The translations under genes and the position numbers were made by a program. Shown here one piece after another: positions 44,888-56,909 of a stretch of 64,000 nt of DNA. Origin of the DNA: Corylus avellana (lineage: Eukaryota > Streptophyta > Magnoliopsida > Fagales > Betulaceae); the NCBI RefSeq assembly GCF_901000735.1, contig NC_081545.1, positions 18,383,335 through 18,447,334 of the forward strand. The letters run 5' to 3'. Position 1 is the first letter of the stretch. The number at the start of each line of letters is the position of its first letter. The notes under the pieces were generated by a model. That model saw only the letters and a program-made list of their open reading frames with translations. It was not told the DNA's origin and searched no databases.

Positions 44888-45311
44888 GAAACTTCACTTA
44901 ACCCCCCCCCATAAACTTTCAGTACTTTTGCAATAATTCTTCTAAACTTCAAATATTCTAATCCTAATGGAGGACGCCAAACTATCCAAAATACCCCCGC
45001 TTAAAAATAAAGAAATAAAAAGGAAAAGTTTGTTGCCGAGTGGACCAACGACCAACTCAAGGCCAAGCCGTGGGTTCCTTTTCTTTCTTTTTCTTTTTTT
45101 TTTAAGAATTTTTAATTATTTAAAAATAATTTTTACATATAAGAGTATAAGGGATATTTTACCTATACTATGTCTAATATAACTCCAAACCTTAACCGTA
45201 GGGGTGACATTGTAGACTTTTTAAAGTTTGATATATTAAATTAAGAATTTTAAAAGTTTAGGAGATTATTGGAAAACCATTGAAAGTTCAGAAGATTTAA
45301 GTGAAGTTTTC
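44888..45311. mobile_element. Foldback/MITE-like element
   Basis: Left arm AAACTTCACTTAACCCCC... with AAACTTTCAG and TTCTTCTAAACTT is repeated in inverted form on the right (AAGTTTAGGAGATTATTGG ... TGAAAGTTCAGAAG ... TTAAGTGAAGTTT). Arms are about 70 bp, diverged. Inside is a low-complexity stretch. No transposase. Confidence 0.65.
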
Positions 45312-45580
45312 TCTAGGAATTTGGACCACATTTGTTAGAATTTAACAGAAAATCCAAACGGAGGGGTAAGATTGATTTTTGATTATTATTATTTTTTTAA
45401 GTTTGATACACGAAATTAAGAGTTTTTAAACGTTAAGAATGTAATTGCAAAAATGATAAAAATTAAATAATGTTAATTGAAGTTATATATATATATATAT
45501 ATATATATATAGGACGGGAACAAGGGGTGGCGGTTGAAGGCCATGCCCCACTCCCCCCCTCCCCTCTCCAAAGAAAAAAA
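45312..45580. other. AT-rich spacer
   Basis: Non-coding, with a C/T-rich stretch at 45548-45570 immediately before the duplicated block. Confidence 0.4.
45484..45511. repeat. (TA)n microsatellite
   Basis: 14 perfect TA repeats. Confidence 0.95.
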
Positions 45581-47838
45581 TTTATAAGATAACCTATTAA
45601 AATTTTTAGCCCTCGACCCTACCCATTCCAAGCTCTGGCTCTGTCCGTGTAAGGGTATATTCACTAATTAACTTCAATAAATATCTATATATATCATGTT
45701 TCTTTCCTTGACTATTTCTTCTTCTTTTGGATGTGGTAGGTTAAGTCTGTCATATGTTATGGGCCACGTGAAAGGACTTGCTAGAAGACTTGAGCCATGA
45801 TTTGACCTGAAACCAATCACAAGATGTCATGTGGTTTCCCCCATTCCAACCTCCCCCATCAACAACGCCCACCAAAACTCGAGCAAAACAGGCTGATTTT
45901 GACAACCTCCTAATTCTTAGTGTAAGCCCACACACATATGTGTGTGTATGTTTTGGTATGGGACTAAAAGACTTCGTAAATGGGCACCACAATGGTTCTT
46001 AAACAAGCCCATAAAATGATTCTTTTGAACATTTTTTTATTTTACTTTCAAAGGGACTAAAATATTCAATATTGTTGTATCTAATAACGTACATATATTT
46101 GGGAGCCTAATTTTGTATCCAACTCATTTCACACTCAATCTGATTTGACGTTGGGCACCCAACGGCTTAAATGGGATTTTTTTTTTTTTTTTGAGCTTTA
46201 ATCCATGAATAAATGGGATGTATTATTGACATCTTAGTATTGTTTCTTTCAAAAATAGTGAAAACATCACTGGAAGTATTATTGACGACTTAATTATTGA
46301 GGTTTTGAATTTTTTTTTTTTTTTTTTTTTAACTTAATATATGAGAAAATTTATTAAAATCGTGAAAATTTATCCAATATATCACTTTTGACTTTGTTTG
46401 ATAAATGCAAAACATCAAAAATTACTTTTTATTTTATGTTACATTAAAATATTTTTTATAAAAAAAATAAAAAACTAAAAAATATAAACAAACAGAATTT
46501 GTTTCTACCTTTAATTTTTTAACGACATTGATATGACATGGAAAATTGTAGCCATTGAGGGTACCATCAATTGTGTAACTTAGAATCGATTGTCAGAGAA
46601 TATACCATCAATCACATCCTATTAGAAAGAAATATATGTGATTTGACATCTTCACAAGCAATGATTCAACCTAATGATACCTTTGTCTCGCATGTTTTGG
46701 TGCAATATGACAGCTTCACAAGCAATCGTCTTTATTCGGCATTCACTGTTTGAACAAAATCTTGGGCTATCTTGAAATTGTCAATTAGGTATTGAGATTA
46801 CGATTTATGTTTTTTCCTGTTCAAAGAGAGGACATCAATAACAATAAGGGATTATGAAAAGGAGTTTATTTGTCAAAGAGAGTCCGAGCTTGTGTGGTTT
46901 CTTATAGGTATGTAGCAGTTATGGTTAACGGTTATTGGCTCTATATGCTAATTGTAGTCGTTCCGCTGAGGCAGTTAGCGGTTATTAAAACCAATAATGA
47001 GAATTTGATAACTGTTTTTTATATATGGGCTATTGAGCATTTCGATGGTGTTTTGGGTGTTCTTTATGAATTTTTTTTTTTTTTTTGAAAAAATACACTT
47101 TACCTCTTGAAATATCCACATATTTGCATTTTGACGCTCAATGTTTAAAAAATGACGAAAGACCCCCACAATGTATTTAACGTTGGTAAAAAAAACATTT
47201 GTCCATAAAATCCGTCTATTTGGATGAAAACCAAGTCATGTGCGAGACACGTGACATTTTTCAACTGAAACATTCAAAAATGCCCCCGGGAGTAAAGTGT
47301 AAAGATAAATGACTTCGGGGGGGAGGGGGGGTAAAGTGTAAATATAAACATAAAATAAAAAAAATAAAAAAAATAAAAAAAATACTAAACCTAAAACTTA
47401 AAACAAAAAGTTTACATTCAAAATAAAACAAACAGTATACATTCAAAATAAAAAAATAAATTAACAGAAAAAAGCCAAAAACTAAACCTAAACTTAAAAC
47501 AGAAAATTTATATACAAAAAAAAAAAAATCAAGAAAAAAAAAATACTAAACCTAAGAATAAAAAAACAAAAAATGAAGTGGAGGGTGGTCAAGCCATTTG
47601 GGGGTAGCTTGGCCCCCTACATTTGGCCAAGGGGTTGGCTTGGAGATGTGGGTGGTCCAACCACCTCATATGCCCGAATGGGGGTGGCCAAAACTATTCC
47701 AAATGGGTTTGCGGGGTAGTTGAAACCACCTCAAATACGTTTGGGGGGTGGCCAAGTCGTCCCCATTCGGTCGGTCCGAGGGTGGCTTGGCCAAAGGGGA
47801 TGGCTCGACCATCCCCCAATTTTTTTTTTTTTTCCTTT
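45581..47838. repeat. Copy 1 of a 2.36-kb near-identical block
   Basis: From TTTATAAGATAACC at 45581 to the gap at 47839 the sequence matches 47945-50203 with offset 2362-2365 and only scattered differences (e.g. CTCGACC/CTTGACC, CTAGAAGAC/CTAGTAGAC). It includes the unclassified repeat (to about 47080), the left arm of a foldback element (about 47090-47335), A-rich sequence and part of its G-rich core (47580-47820). The right arm of the foldback element is missing because the gap follows. Confidence 0.9.
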
Positions 47839-47938
47839 NNNNNNNNNNNNNNNNNNNNNNNNNNNNNNNNNNNNNNNNNNNNNNNNNNNNNNNNNNNNNN
47901 NNNNNNNNNNNNNNNNNNNNNNNNNNNNNNNNNNNNNN
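47839..47938. other. Assembly gap, 100 N
   Basis: Exactly 100 N, a conventional size for a gap of unknown length. ORFs spanning it are meaningless. Confidence 1.
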
Positions 47939-47944
47939 AAAAAA

Positions 47945-50203
47945 TTTATAAGATAACCTATTAAAATTTTTAGCCCTTGACCCTACCCATTCCAAGCTCT
48001 TGCTCTGTCCGTGTAAGGGTATATTCACTAATTAGCTTCAATAAATATCTATATATATCATGTTTCTTTCCTTGACTATTCCTTCTTCTTTTGGATGTGG
48101 TAGGTTAAGTCCGTCATAAGTTATGGGCCACGTGAAAGGACTTGCTAGTAGACTTGAGCCATGATTTGACCTGAAACCAATCACAAGATGTCATGTGGTT
48201 TCCCCCATTCCAACCTCCCCCATCAACAACGCCCACCAAAACTCGAGCAAAACAGGCTGATTTTGACAACCTCCTAATTCTTAGTGTAAGCCCACACACA
48301 TATGTGTGTGTATGTTTTGGTATGGGACTAAAAGACTTCGTAAATGGGCACCACAATGGTTCTTAAACAAGCCCATAAAATGATTCTTTTGAACATTTTT
48401 TTATTTTACTTTCAAAGGGACTAAAATATTCAATATTGTTGTATCTAATAACGTACATATATTTGGGAGCCTAATTTTGTATCCAACTCATTTCACACTC
48501 AATCTGATTTGACGTTGGGCACCCAACGGCTTAAATGGGATTTTTTTTTTTTTTTTGAGCTTTAATCCATGAATAAATGGGATGTATTATTGACATCTTA
48601 GTATTGTTTCTTTCAAAAATAGTGAAAACATCACTGGAAGTATTATTGACGACTTAATTATTGAGGTTTTGAATTTTTTTTTATTTTTTTTTAACTTAAT
48701 ATATGAGAAAATTTATTAAAATCGTGAAAATTTATCCAATATATCACTTTTGACTTTGTTTGATAAATGCAAAACATCAAAAATTACTTTTTATTTTATG
48801 TTACATTAAAATATTTTTTATAAAAAAAATAAAAAACTAAAAAATATAAACAAACAGAATTTGTTTCAACCTTTAATTTTTTAACGACATTGATATGACA
48901 TGGAAAATTGTAGCCATTGAGGGTACCATCAATTGTGTAACTTAGAATCGATTGTCAGAGAATATACCATCAATCACATCCTATTAGAAAGAAATATATG
49001 TGATTTGACATCTTCACAAGCAATGATTCAACCTAATGATACCTTTGTCTCGCATGTTTTGGTGCAATATGACAACTTCACAAGCAATCGTCTTTATTCG
49101 GCATTCACTGTTTGAACAAAATCTTGGGCTATCTTGAAATTGTCAATAAGGTATTGAGATTACGATTTATGTTATTTCCTGTTCAAAGCATCAATAACAA
49201 TAAGGGATTATGAAAAGGAGTTTATTTGTCAAAGAGAGTCTGAGCTTGTGTGGTTTCTTATAGGCATGTAGCAGTTATGGTCAACGGTTATTGGCTCTAT
49301 ATGCTAATTGTAGTCGCTCCGCTGAAGCAGTTAGCAGTTATTAAAACCAATAACTGAGAATTTGATAACCGTTTTTTATATATGGGCTATTGAGCCTTTC
49401 AATGGTGTTTTGGGTATTCTTTACGATTCTTTTTTTGTTTTTTATTTTTTTAGAAAATACACTTTACCTCTTGAAATATCCACATATTTGCATTTTGACG
49501 CTCAATGTTTAAAAAGTGACAAAAGACCCCCACAATGTATTTAACGTTGATAAAAAAAAACATTTGTCCATGAAATCCGTCTATTTGGATGAAAACCAAA
49601 TCATGTGCGTGGCACGTGACATTTTTCAACTGAAACATTCAAAAATGCCCCCGGGAGTAAAGTGTAAAGATAAATGACTTCGCGGGGGGAGGGGGGGTAA
49701 AGTGTAAATATAAACATAAAAAATAAAAATAAATAAATAAATAAAAATACTAAACCTAAAACTTAAAACAAAAAGTTTACATTCAAAATAAAAAAAAATA
49801 AATTAACAAAAAAAAAAAAAAACAAAAACAAAAACTAAAACTAAACCTAAACTTAAAACAGAAAATTTATATACAAAATAAAAAAATCAAGAAAAAAAAA
49901 AATACTAAACCCAATACTTAAACAAAAAAACCAAAAAATGAAGTGGAGGGTGGCCAAGCCATTTGGGGGTAGCTTGGCCCCCTACATTTGGCCAAGGGGT
50001 TGGCTTGGAGATGTGGGTGGTCCAACCACCTCATATGCCCGAATGGGGGTGGCCAAAACTACTCCAAATGGGTTTGGGGGGTGGTTGAAACCACCTCAAA
50101 TACGTTTGGGGGGTGGCCAAGTCGTCCCCATTTGGTCGGTCCGAGGGTGGCTTGGCCAAAGGGGATGACTCGACCATCCCCCAATTTTATTTTATTTTTT
50201 TTT
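47945..50203. repeat. Copy 2 of the 2.36-kb near-identical block
   Basis: Begins right after the gap with the same TTTATAAGATAACC. It continues beyond the end of copy 1 into the rest of the foldback element. Confidence 0.9.
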
Positions 50204-50690
50204 TTTTTCCTTTTAATTTATTTTTTCTTTTGTATATAAATCTTTTNNNNNNNNNNNNNNNNNNNNTTTTAAGTTTTCGGTCTAGTGTTTTTTTTTTTTT
50301 CGAAGTTTAGTTTTAGTTTTTGGGATTTTTTATTTATTTATTTTTTTTTAATTTTTTTTTTTTTAATTTTTGGGTTTTGTTTTGTTTAGTTTTTGGTTAT
50401 TCTTTAATTTCTTTTTTTAGTTTTTCACATAAGCTTTTTATTTTATTTTTTTTACAATTTACCCCCCCGAAGTCATTTATGTTTACACTTCACCCCCTGG
50501 GATCATTTTTGAAAGTTTTGGTTAGAAAATGTCATGTGCCACACACGTGACTTGGTTTCTGTCCAAATAGACGGATGGTTTTTTTTGCCAACGTCAGATA
50601 CATTGTGGGGGTCTTTCGTCACTTTTTAAACATTGAACGCCAAAATGCAAATGCATAGATACTTCATGGGGATAAAGTGTATTTATTCGT
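49456..50690. mobile_element. Foldback element with G-rich core
   Basis: Left arm AATACACTTTACCTCTTGAAAT... (49456-49700) and right arm (50457-50690, ending GGGGATAAAGTGTATTT) are inverted copies of about 235 bp, sharing e.g. GACCCCCACAATGTAT and CCGTCTATTTGGA in opposite orientation. The core (49935-50190) is built from GGGGGTGGCC, GGCCAAGCC/GGCTTGGCC and GGTTGAAACCACC words. A 20-N gap lies in the core's right side. No transposase; the long-arm design resembles foldback or Mutator-type non-autonomous elements. Confidence 0.8.
50247..50266. other. Assembly gap, 20 N
   Basis: 20 N in T-rich sequence of the foldback element. Confidence 1.
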
Positions 50691-50724
50691 TTTTTTATTG
50701 TCTTATTTTAAATAATTTTTCATT

Positions 50725-52606
50725 TTTTTAAAGGGTTAAAAACGCATTATTCCCCATGGTTTAATAACTTATTTCTTGCTTCCTCGGTTTCATTTTGTAT
50801 CAATAATGACTAAAAATGAATATAGTACCTCCGTCTAACTTTCGTATAAAATTTGACTAAAATCCATGTCAACACCCTTAATAAAGTGACACATGTCCGT
50901 ATAGGGGTGTAAACGAGCCGAGCTTGGGCGAGCTTCCATTGTTCAAGCTTGGCTCGTTTAAATTTTACTCGAGCTCGAGCTCGAATCGAGCTCAAGGGCG
51001 AGCCAAAAAAATCGAGCTCGAGCTAATAATAAGTCGAGCCGAGCCAACTCACAAGCTGGCTCTTATATTTAATATTTTTGTTTTAAAAATTTTTTTTAAC
51101 TTCAAGTACTCTTAAACGACTTAAGAAGTTAGTTTGCATATGAGTATTTGCTTAGCCTAGCTAGTCGAATATGGAGCCTGAGTTAATACAGCAAGGCATT
51201 TGGTTTCAAAGAGAGAGGATATGCATCATTTTATAGATAAGCAAACTTAGAGATTGATGTTTTCTTAATAATGTGGGACAAGTTAACAGGTTGCATTCAG
51301 ACTGCATTGGGACAACGCCCCCTACAAAAAAATATTTTTTTAACGTCTCTCTCTCAATCTCCCTCACCAGTCACAACGGATCTTCCACCTGAACTCTCAT
51401 TTCCCACTCTCTCACTCTCACTCACCAGACATGTAGTGATAGTGTTTGGGTCTGTTTGATTCATCAATAGTTTATGCCTTTCGCAATCTCCCTCAATAGT
51501 TTCTGCTTGATTCTTCTTCCTTTCATTTGGATCTGCTTCTAATTGAATCGAGGTCTTTTTAATGATTGCTCTTTCTCTCTTTCATCATGAAGGGTCTAGA
51601 ATTTTTCATTCTCTAACGCTTAAATATAAATGCAATTTTAAGGTTTTAATAATTATGAGATTTATAATTAATTATCTATTACTTAGTTTATATATATATA
51701 TACACACACACACTCGAGCTGTTCACGAGCTTAGCCGAGTCGAGCCGAGCTTGCTTCGTTTAATATTCGAGCCAGGATTTGTATTCATGAAGTGCTTCAT
51801 TTAATATTCGAGTCGAGCATGAGCCGAGCCCGAGCTTGCTCGCGAGAAGCTTCGCTCACTTAACAGCCCTATCCGTATATCTAATTAAAAATAAAATATT
51901 TTAAAACTAAAATTATAAAAAACACTAAAAAAATTCAAAAAAAAAAAATGGAAAAGCGGTGGCTAGAGCCAACCCCGATCGGTTTGGGGTGGCAGAAACC
52001 ACCCATGGCCCCAAACCTAAATTTTTTTTTTTTTTATTGGTTGAGCCACCCACAGATCGGCCGGTCTATTGTAGCCGAACGACCCCCATGGCCTTTAGGT
52101 GTTGTTCGGGCACTCCCATGGCCCAAAACCTAACATTTCTTTTGTATTTTCATTTGGCCTTTGGGGTTAATTCGACCACCCTCAAGGCCCATGGAGGTGC
52201 TTCGACCATCCCCATGGCCTCAGACCTAACTTTTATTTCCATTCTGCCTTTGAGGGTGGCCAAACCACCCCCAAGGGGCCACCCCCAAACCGGCTAGGAG
52301 TCGCTCCAGCTACCCCCATGGTGGTGGTCAACCACCACTTTCCTTTTTTTTTTTTTTTTTTTTTTTTTTGTAATAATTTTAGTTTTAAAATTTTTTATTT
52401 TCAAATTGTTATATGGACATGTGTCGATTTTTTAAGGTGTTGACGTGGATTGTCATCAAATTTTGGACGAAAATTTTACGGAGGTACCATCTTCATTTTT
52501 AGCCATTATTGATGTACTATCTATGATACAAAATGAAATTGGGGCAAAAGTTGTTAAACCACAGGGGGCTCAAATATATTTAATCCTTATTTTTTTTCAT
52601 TTAAGT
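50725..52606. mobile_element. Second foldback element with G-rich core, containing a hAT insertion
   Basis: The left arm (50729-50895, GGGTTAAAAACGCATTATTCCC...CATTTTGTATCAATAATG) and right arm (about 52390-52606) are inverted copies; both carry CATTTTGTATCA, TCAATAATGRCTAAAAATGAA and GACACATGTCC in opposite sense. The core (51940-52340) has GGGGTGGC and CCACCCC words and a 27-bp poly-T. A hAT element sits in the left arm at 50904-51871. Confidence 0.78.
50904..51871. mobile_element. Non-autonomous hAT element, GAGCTCGAGC-rich ends
   Basis: Flanked by perfect 8-bp duplications TCCGTATA (50896-50903 and 51872-51879), the hAT hallmark. Ends GGGGTGTAAACGAGCC... and ...TTAACAGCCCTA are imperfect inverted repeats (the exact boundary is ambiguous by two bases because of a shared TA). 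Both subterminal regions (about 50910-51060 and 51715-51866) are dense in CGAGC/GCTCG words, including CTCGAGCTCGAGCTCGA. The 650-bp middle is AT-rich with a (TA)n(CA)n run at 51690-51713 and codes for nothing recognisable. Confidence 0.9.
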
Positions 52607-53314
52607 TTCAATTCGTATTGTATATGGTGCATCGCTTATGGATAAAAGTAGAAATGGTACTTCCCTACAAAATTCGTACATAAAACTGATGGATATCCAC
52701 ATCAGCCCAATAAAAAACTAACACGTGGCAATGTGTTAGATTAAAAATAAAATTAAAAATAAAAATCATTTAAAATTAAAGAAATAAAAATTAAAAAAAA
52801 AAAAACCACAAAAGTAATTAAAACACTTCAAAAAAAATTAAGAAGAAGCCCCTTTGAGCAAAATGTCATTTTGGCCAACGGGGATGCTGGAGCCACCCCC
52901 CATTGCCAGTCACGAGGTGGCCGAACCACTCCCTTTGGCCATCGGGGTGCTTTGACAACCCCTAAAAGGCCAAAAGAGTAAATAATAATAAATCAGAGTT
53001 TGCTTTTTGGGGGTGGCTCAAGGCATGCGAGAGTGGTTTCAGCCACCCCCCATTTTGCTTTTTGGGGTTGGCCAGACCACCCCATGGCCCTTTGGGGGTG
53101 GCTGAAACCACCACAAGCCAAACGAGGGTTACTTAACCACCCCCTCCCTCATCCCAAAGGTTGTTTTTTGGGTTGGCCAGACCACACCCATGGCCTTTTG
53201 GGGGTGGCCGAAACCATCCCAAGCCAAAAGAGGATGACTTGACCACCCCTTCCCCCCCAAGGTTGTTGGGAGTGGTTTTGGCCACACCCATTGTTCTTTT
53301 TGCAACAACCTTGG

Positions 53315-53390
53315 TGTAATGCCCCGAAATTTAACTGTTTTTGTAGTAAGTCATCAATCTATTAGAACATATGTTTTTATCGGAGTATTA
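53315..53390. mobile_element. 76-bp family-A-LTR-like remnant
   Basis: TGTAATGCCCCGAAATTT...TATCGGAGTATTA: the outer 10-13 bp at each end look like the two ends of the family A LTR, with only about 50 bp between. It lies inside the G-rich core of the third foldback element. No clear target duplication. Confidence 0.4.
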
Positions 53391-53693
53391 TGGTGCGCCA
53401 CTCCCTGGCTAGCCATGGGAGGTGGCTCCAACCAACCCCTTTGTGCAAAATGGGGTGGTCAACCCCTTTTTTTTTAAAAAAAAAAAATTAATTAATTATT
53501 TTAATATTTTTAGTTATTTCTTTATTTTATATTTTTAATGACTTTTAATTTTTAATCTAACACATCACCACATGTCAGTTTTTTATTGGGCTGACGTGCA
53601 TTTCTGTTAATTTTATAGACGAATTTTAGACAAAAGTACTACTTTCGTTTTTAGCCATTAGCAAGGTACTATCTACGATATGAATTGAAAGTT

Positions 53694-53862
53694 GAGTAAT
53701 GTTATAAGTCTTCTTGGAGTCCTCTAGAGTCATCTAAAATGTGATGTGACTTTTAAAATCACCAATAGATTAAAAGTCAATAAATTACATCTCAAATTCA
53801 ACTGTGATTTTAAAAGCCACATCACATTCTGGATGACTTTAGGAAGACTTATAACATTACTC
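53694..53862. mobile_element. 169-bp stem-loop MITE
   Basis: Inverted ends GAGTAATGTTATAAGTCTTC... and ...AAGACTTATAACATTACTC, with the complementarity continuing inward through AAAATGTGATGTGACTTTTA. Perfect 9-bp duplications TTGAAAGTT flank it (53685-53693, 53863-53871), pointing to a Mutator-type transposase acting in trans. Confidence 0.92.
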
Positions 53863-53992
53863 TTGAAAGTTACGTGGAAAAAAATAACATGTGATTTTTA
53901 ACAACTTTATTTTTTTCACCTAGATTTCAATTCATATCGTAGATGGTACCTTGCTAATAGCTGAAAAGGAAAATGCTACTTTTCTTTATATA

Positions 53993-54383
53993 CATATACA
54001 TGCTTATTAAAACATCATCATATGATGTAAGAAAGAAGAAAAAAATTTATCTTGGGATATACGGACAAAACTAGATGCAAGGTTTGTCTATATATATATA
54101 TAACATATTTCTCTTATTATTCAAGAATGTGGCGTGTAAATAAGTAAATAACAACCTATTTAGAACCAAGAATTAAGCTTATTTCCAAATTGGAACCTTT
54201 GTTACAAACATGAAAGTACAACAAAAAAAAAAAAAAAAGGAAGAAGAAAGAAACAGGACAAAGCATATATAAAAAAACGAAGTGACATACCACACATAGA
54301 TAATGAAGCTTCCAAGAGTGTGAAGGCTATCACTCTTGATTTAGCACATCTTCCTATAACACATTTATAATTTAGGGTTAATT
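53993..54383. other. Unclassified sequence
   Basis: AT-rich with (TA)n near 54090-54103 and an A16 run at 54222-54238. No coding or repeat structure seen. Confidence 0.4.
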
Positions 54384-54781
54384 AACTTTTTAGTACCTAG
54401 GTTTTTATGTTTTTATACTTTTCCACCTAGGTTTCAATTTATATCATAAATGGTACTTGACTTATAGGTAACTACCAGTTTAGTACCCCCGTCACCATTT
54501 CGTCAACCAAACTAACAGATTGCAATGAAGGTGGTTTAGGCCACCCCCTAAACCACCCCATCGCCTCTGGGATAGCTCGGCCACCCCTAAGGCCTTTGGG
54601 GGTGGTTTCAGTCACCCCCTCTTTGGCCAACCACCCCCATGGCCGTCCGTTAGTTTAGTTGACGAAAAGGTACAGAGGTACTAAATTGGTATTTACCCAT
54701 AAATTAGGTACCATCTATGATACAAATTGAAACCTAGGTGGGAAAAAATAAAAACATGAAAACCTAGGTACTAAAAAGGTT
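54384..54781. mobile_element. Foldback/MITE element with long inverted arms
   Basis: Arms of about 140 bp: left AACTTTTTAGTACCTAGG...GTTTAGTACCCCCGTC, right GAGGTACTAAATTGG...CCTAGGTACTAAAAAGGTT in reverse complement. The short core (54535-54650) again contains GGTGGTTT, GGCCACCCC and GGGGGTGGTT words, like the three larger foldback elements. Confidence 0.85.
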
Positions 54782-55411
54782 GAAAAACCTAATATGATTC
54801 CAAACAACACCTAGAAAGGGGTTGAATAGGTGTATGCAATATAATTACGGAATTCAAATAATAACAATCACAATCTATCATTCACCAAAATATGTAAAAC
54901 AATAAATCACAAAGACATAGATATTTTGGTTACGAAAATGAAACCTTTTAGAGAACTCTCTAAAAGTTAAACATCTACAGGGTAGCCAAACCCAGGAAAT
55001 CACTCATAGTAGAATAACAAGAAATTACACAATGTTACCACTTTCGAAACCGTTGTAATTGACAATCTAGTGTACTAGACAAGTGACCCACATGTCCGCT
55101 ACCGCAGTAGTTCTTCTAGAACCTCTAGGGGTTTCTTCTATGTGAGCTCCTTCATTGGAACTCCGATTGGTTTCAAGTATTGATCATAAAACTGAGGACG
55201 AGATTTCTCACCATTACTCTAAGAGATACAAACGCTCCAGCTCGATATCTCCATAAATCTCTCTTAGCTCACAATATTCGCTCTCTGAAAATATACATCC
55301 CAATGTGCATACAAATGGTATAAATATAAATTCGCACAACAATAAGGCGACTGTGTTCGGACAAGGTTAAGTACGTGTCTGGACACGGCTAGGGTTACAT
55401 ATGCGTAAACT

Positions 55412-56896
55412 TGTTCTACCAAATACTACCTAAATTAATAGATAATATTTAGTACGATTTACTCGCATGTGCACCAGATCAAACGATAGTATAGTGTAGC
55501 AAGTACGAGATCGATCCCACGGAGATTTTTGATTTTGTTTTAAAAGTAATTAAAATACCAAAATTGTCATGAGATTGATATTGATACTAAGAAAAAGAAA
55601 TAAAGATAAAGATAAGGTAACGGTAGGGCTTTGACATCCATCACTAATCATATTTAGATCATATAACAATATGTCAATGATCTAATCATATTATGAATAC
55701 TCAATGTTTGCCAACCTAAGGGTATGGGTGTCTACTCCTTAAGCTATTGATCTCCTTAAGCAACAAATTAGGCATGGGTGTCTACTCTAATTCTTTTATT
55801 TTTTAAAGGATTTAGCATGGGTATCTACTAAGTTGTTCTTTAAAAAAGCATAAATCTATGGAAATCAACAAACACATGAGGTATAGGGCATGGGCGTCTA
55901 CTCCCGGTTCCCCATGTTGATTAACTCAAGAACCCCATGTCGATTTCTTTTGTTACTCTTATTAAACCCAGGACTCGGTCATCCAAATTGATTTAATTAA
56001 CTAATCCATACTACATTCATATAATGGTCAATCACACACATATGAGGAATTCAATAAAACAGGAATTGATCAAATTAAGCATCACAATATGATTATCACG
56101 AAGGCGCCAATATTGAAATATTAAATAAACATAATTAGGGCTTCAATCTAGCCCTTCTTAAGAGTTAGTTACACATAATGAAAATAAAACTAAAAAGAAA
56201 AGGGAAAGAAAGAACCGAAAACCACTCCTACAAGTAGCCTTCAATTCCTCTCCCAAAGTTTTGTCTATTAAATTATATATTGAATTGTGAGGCTTAGAGG
56301 TCTATTTATAGGGCTTAGGAGAGTCCTAGAAGCCCTAGTAATCCTAGAAAATTTGGAGATTTAAGTCTTAGTCCAATTAGGATAAAGAAAACTTAAGTCT
56401 AAATTGGAATAAGATTCGTCCAGAATTCCGTTCCTATATTGTGAGGTGATTTTGGCATAGCGGCAGTCCGAATTAGGAAAATGATATTTGACAATGATTT
56501 GAAGAATTTTGAGTTAGCTTTCCAATGCATTTCAATTGGATATTTGACCTGAAAGTTATGGTCAAAATAGCAAGACATGTGCAGAATCCAAATTTGAATT
56601 CAATCCGATTTTGACTCCAATTCGAAAAATTCCGATTTAATCCTTTACTTTATTTGATTAAACTTAACTACATCATATAGGTTCTCTATTATGATTGGTT
56701 AAACTTAACCATATCTTCTAGGTCTTCCCAATTTGCTCTTTAAGCTTGAAACTTTTTTGGAAACACTTTCTTTTCTTCCATTACCTACAAAAATACAGAA
56801 AACACTGAAAGGAAATAAAATAGCATAACATAACAAGACTAAGAAATTAACAAGTGTAAATTAAGGGCTAAAATATGAATATTTTGGCACTGATCA
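55412..56896 (-). mobile_element. Solo LTR, Athila-type family F1
   Basis: Minus strand TGATCAGTGCC...GGTAGAACA, 1485 bp, with the four GTAGACACCCATGCC-type words (55725-55910) and a TATA box (CTATAAATAG, about 56310). Neighbouring pentamers AAACT and AAATC do not match cleanly. No F1 internal sequence lies on either side, hence solo. Confidence 0.85.
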
Positions 56897-56909
56897 AAAT
56901 CTTCCATGT

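Larger units (their letters stand above)
52607..53992. mobile_element. Third foldback-type element with G-rich core
   Basis: Left part (52610-52800: TCGTATTGTATATGGTGCAT, CATCAGCCCAATAAAAAACT, ACACGTGGCAATGTGTTAGA) is repeated inverted at 53540-53690 (TCTAACACATCACCACATGT, AGTTTTTTATTGGGCTGACG, CTATCTACGATATGAATTG). The core (52860-53300, 53400-53470) is full of GGGGGTGGC and CCACCCCC words. Beyond the MITE at 53694 an inverted copy of the last 60 bp (53920-53985) makes a further hairpin. Confidence 0.7.

Noticed and set aside
47623..48028. ORFs crossing the 100-N gap
   Set aside because: The unknown bases are not coding evidence.
45750..48356. 80-codon minus-strand ORF present twice (45750-45992, 48114-48356)
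   Set aside because: Its near identity reflects the 2.36-kb duplicated block, not selection; no known motif.
55407..56901. Target duplication for the solo LTR at 55412-56896
   Set aside because: Flanks AAACT and AAATC do not match at all five bases, so I do not claim one.
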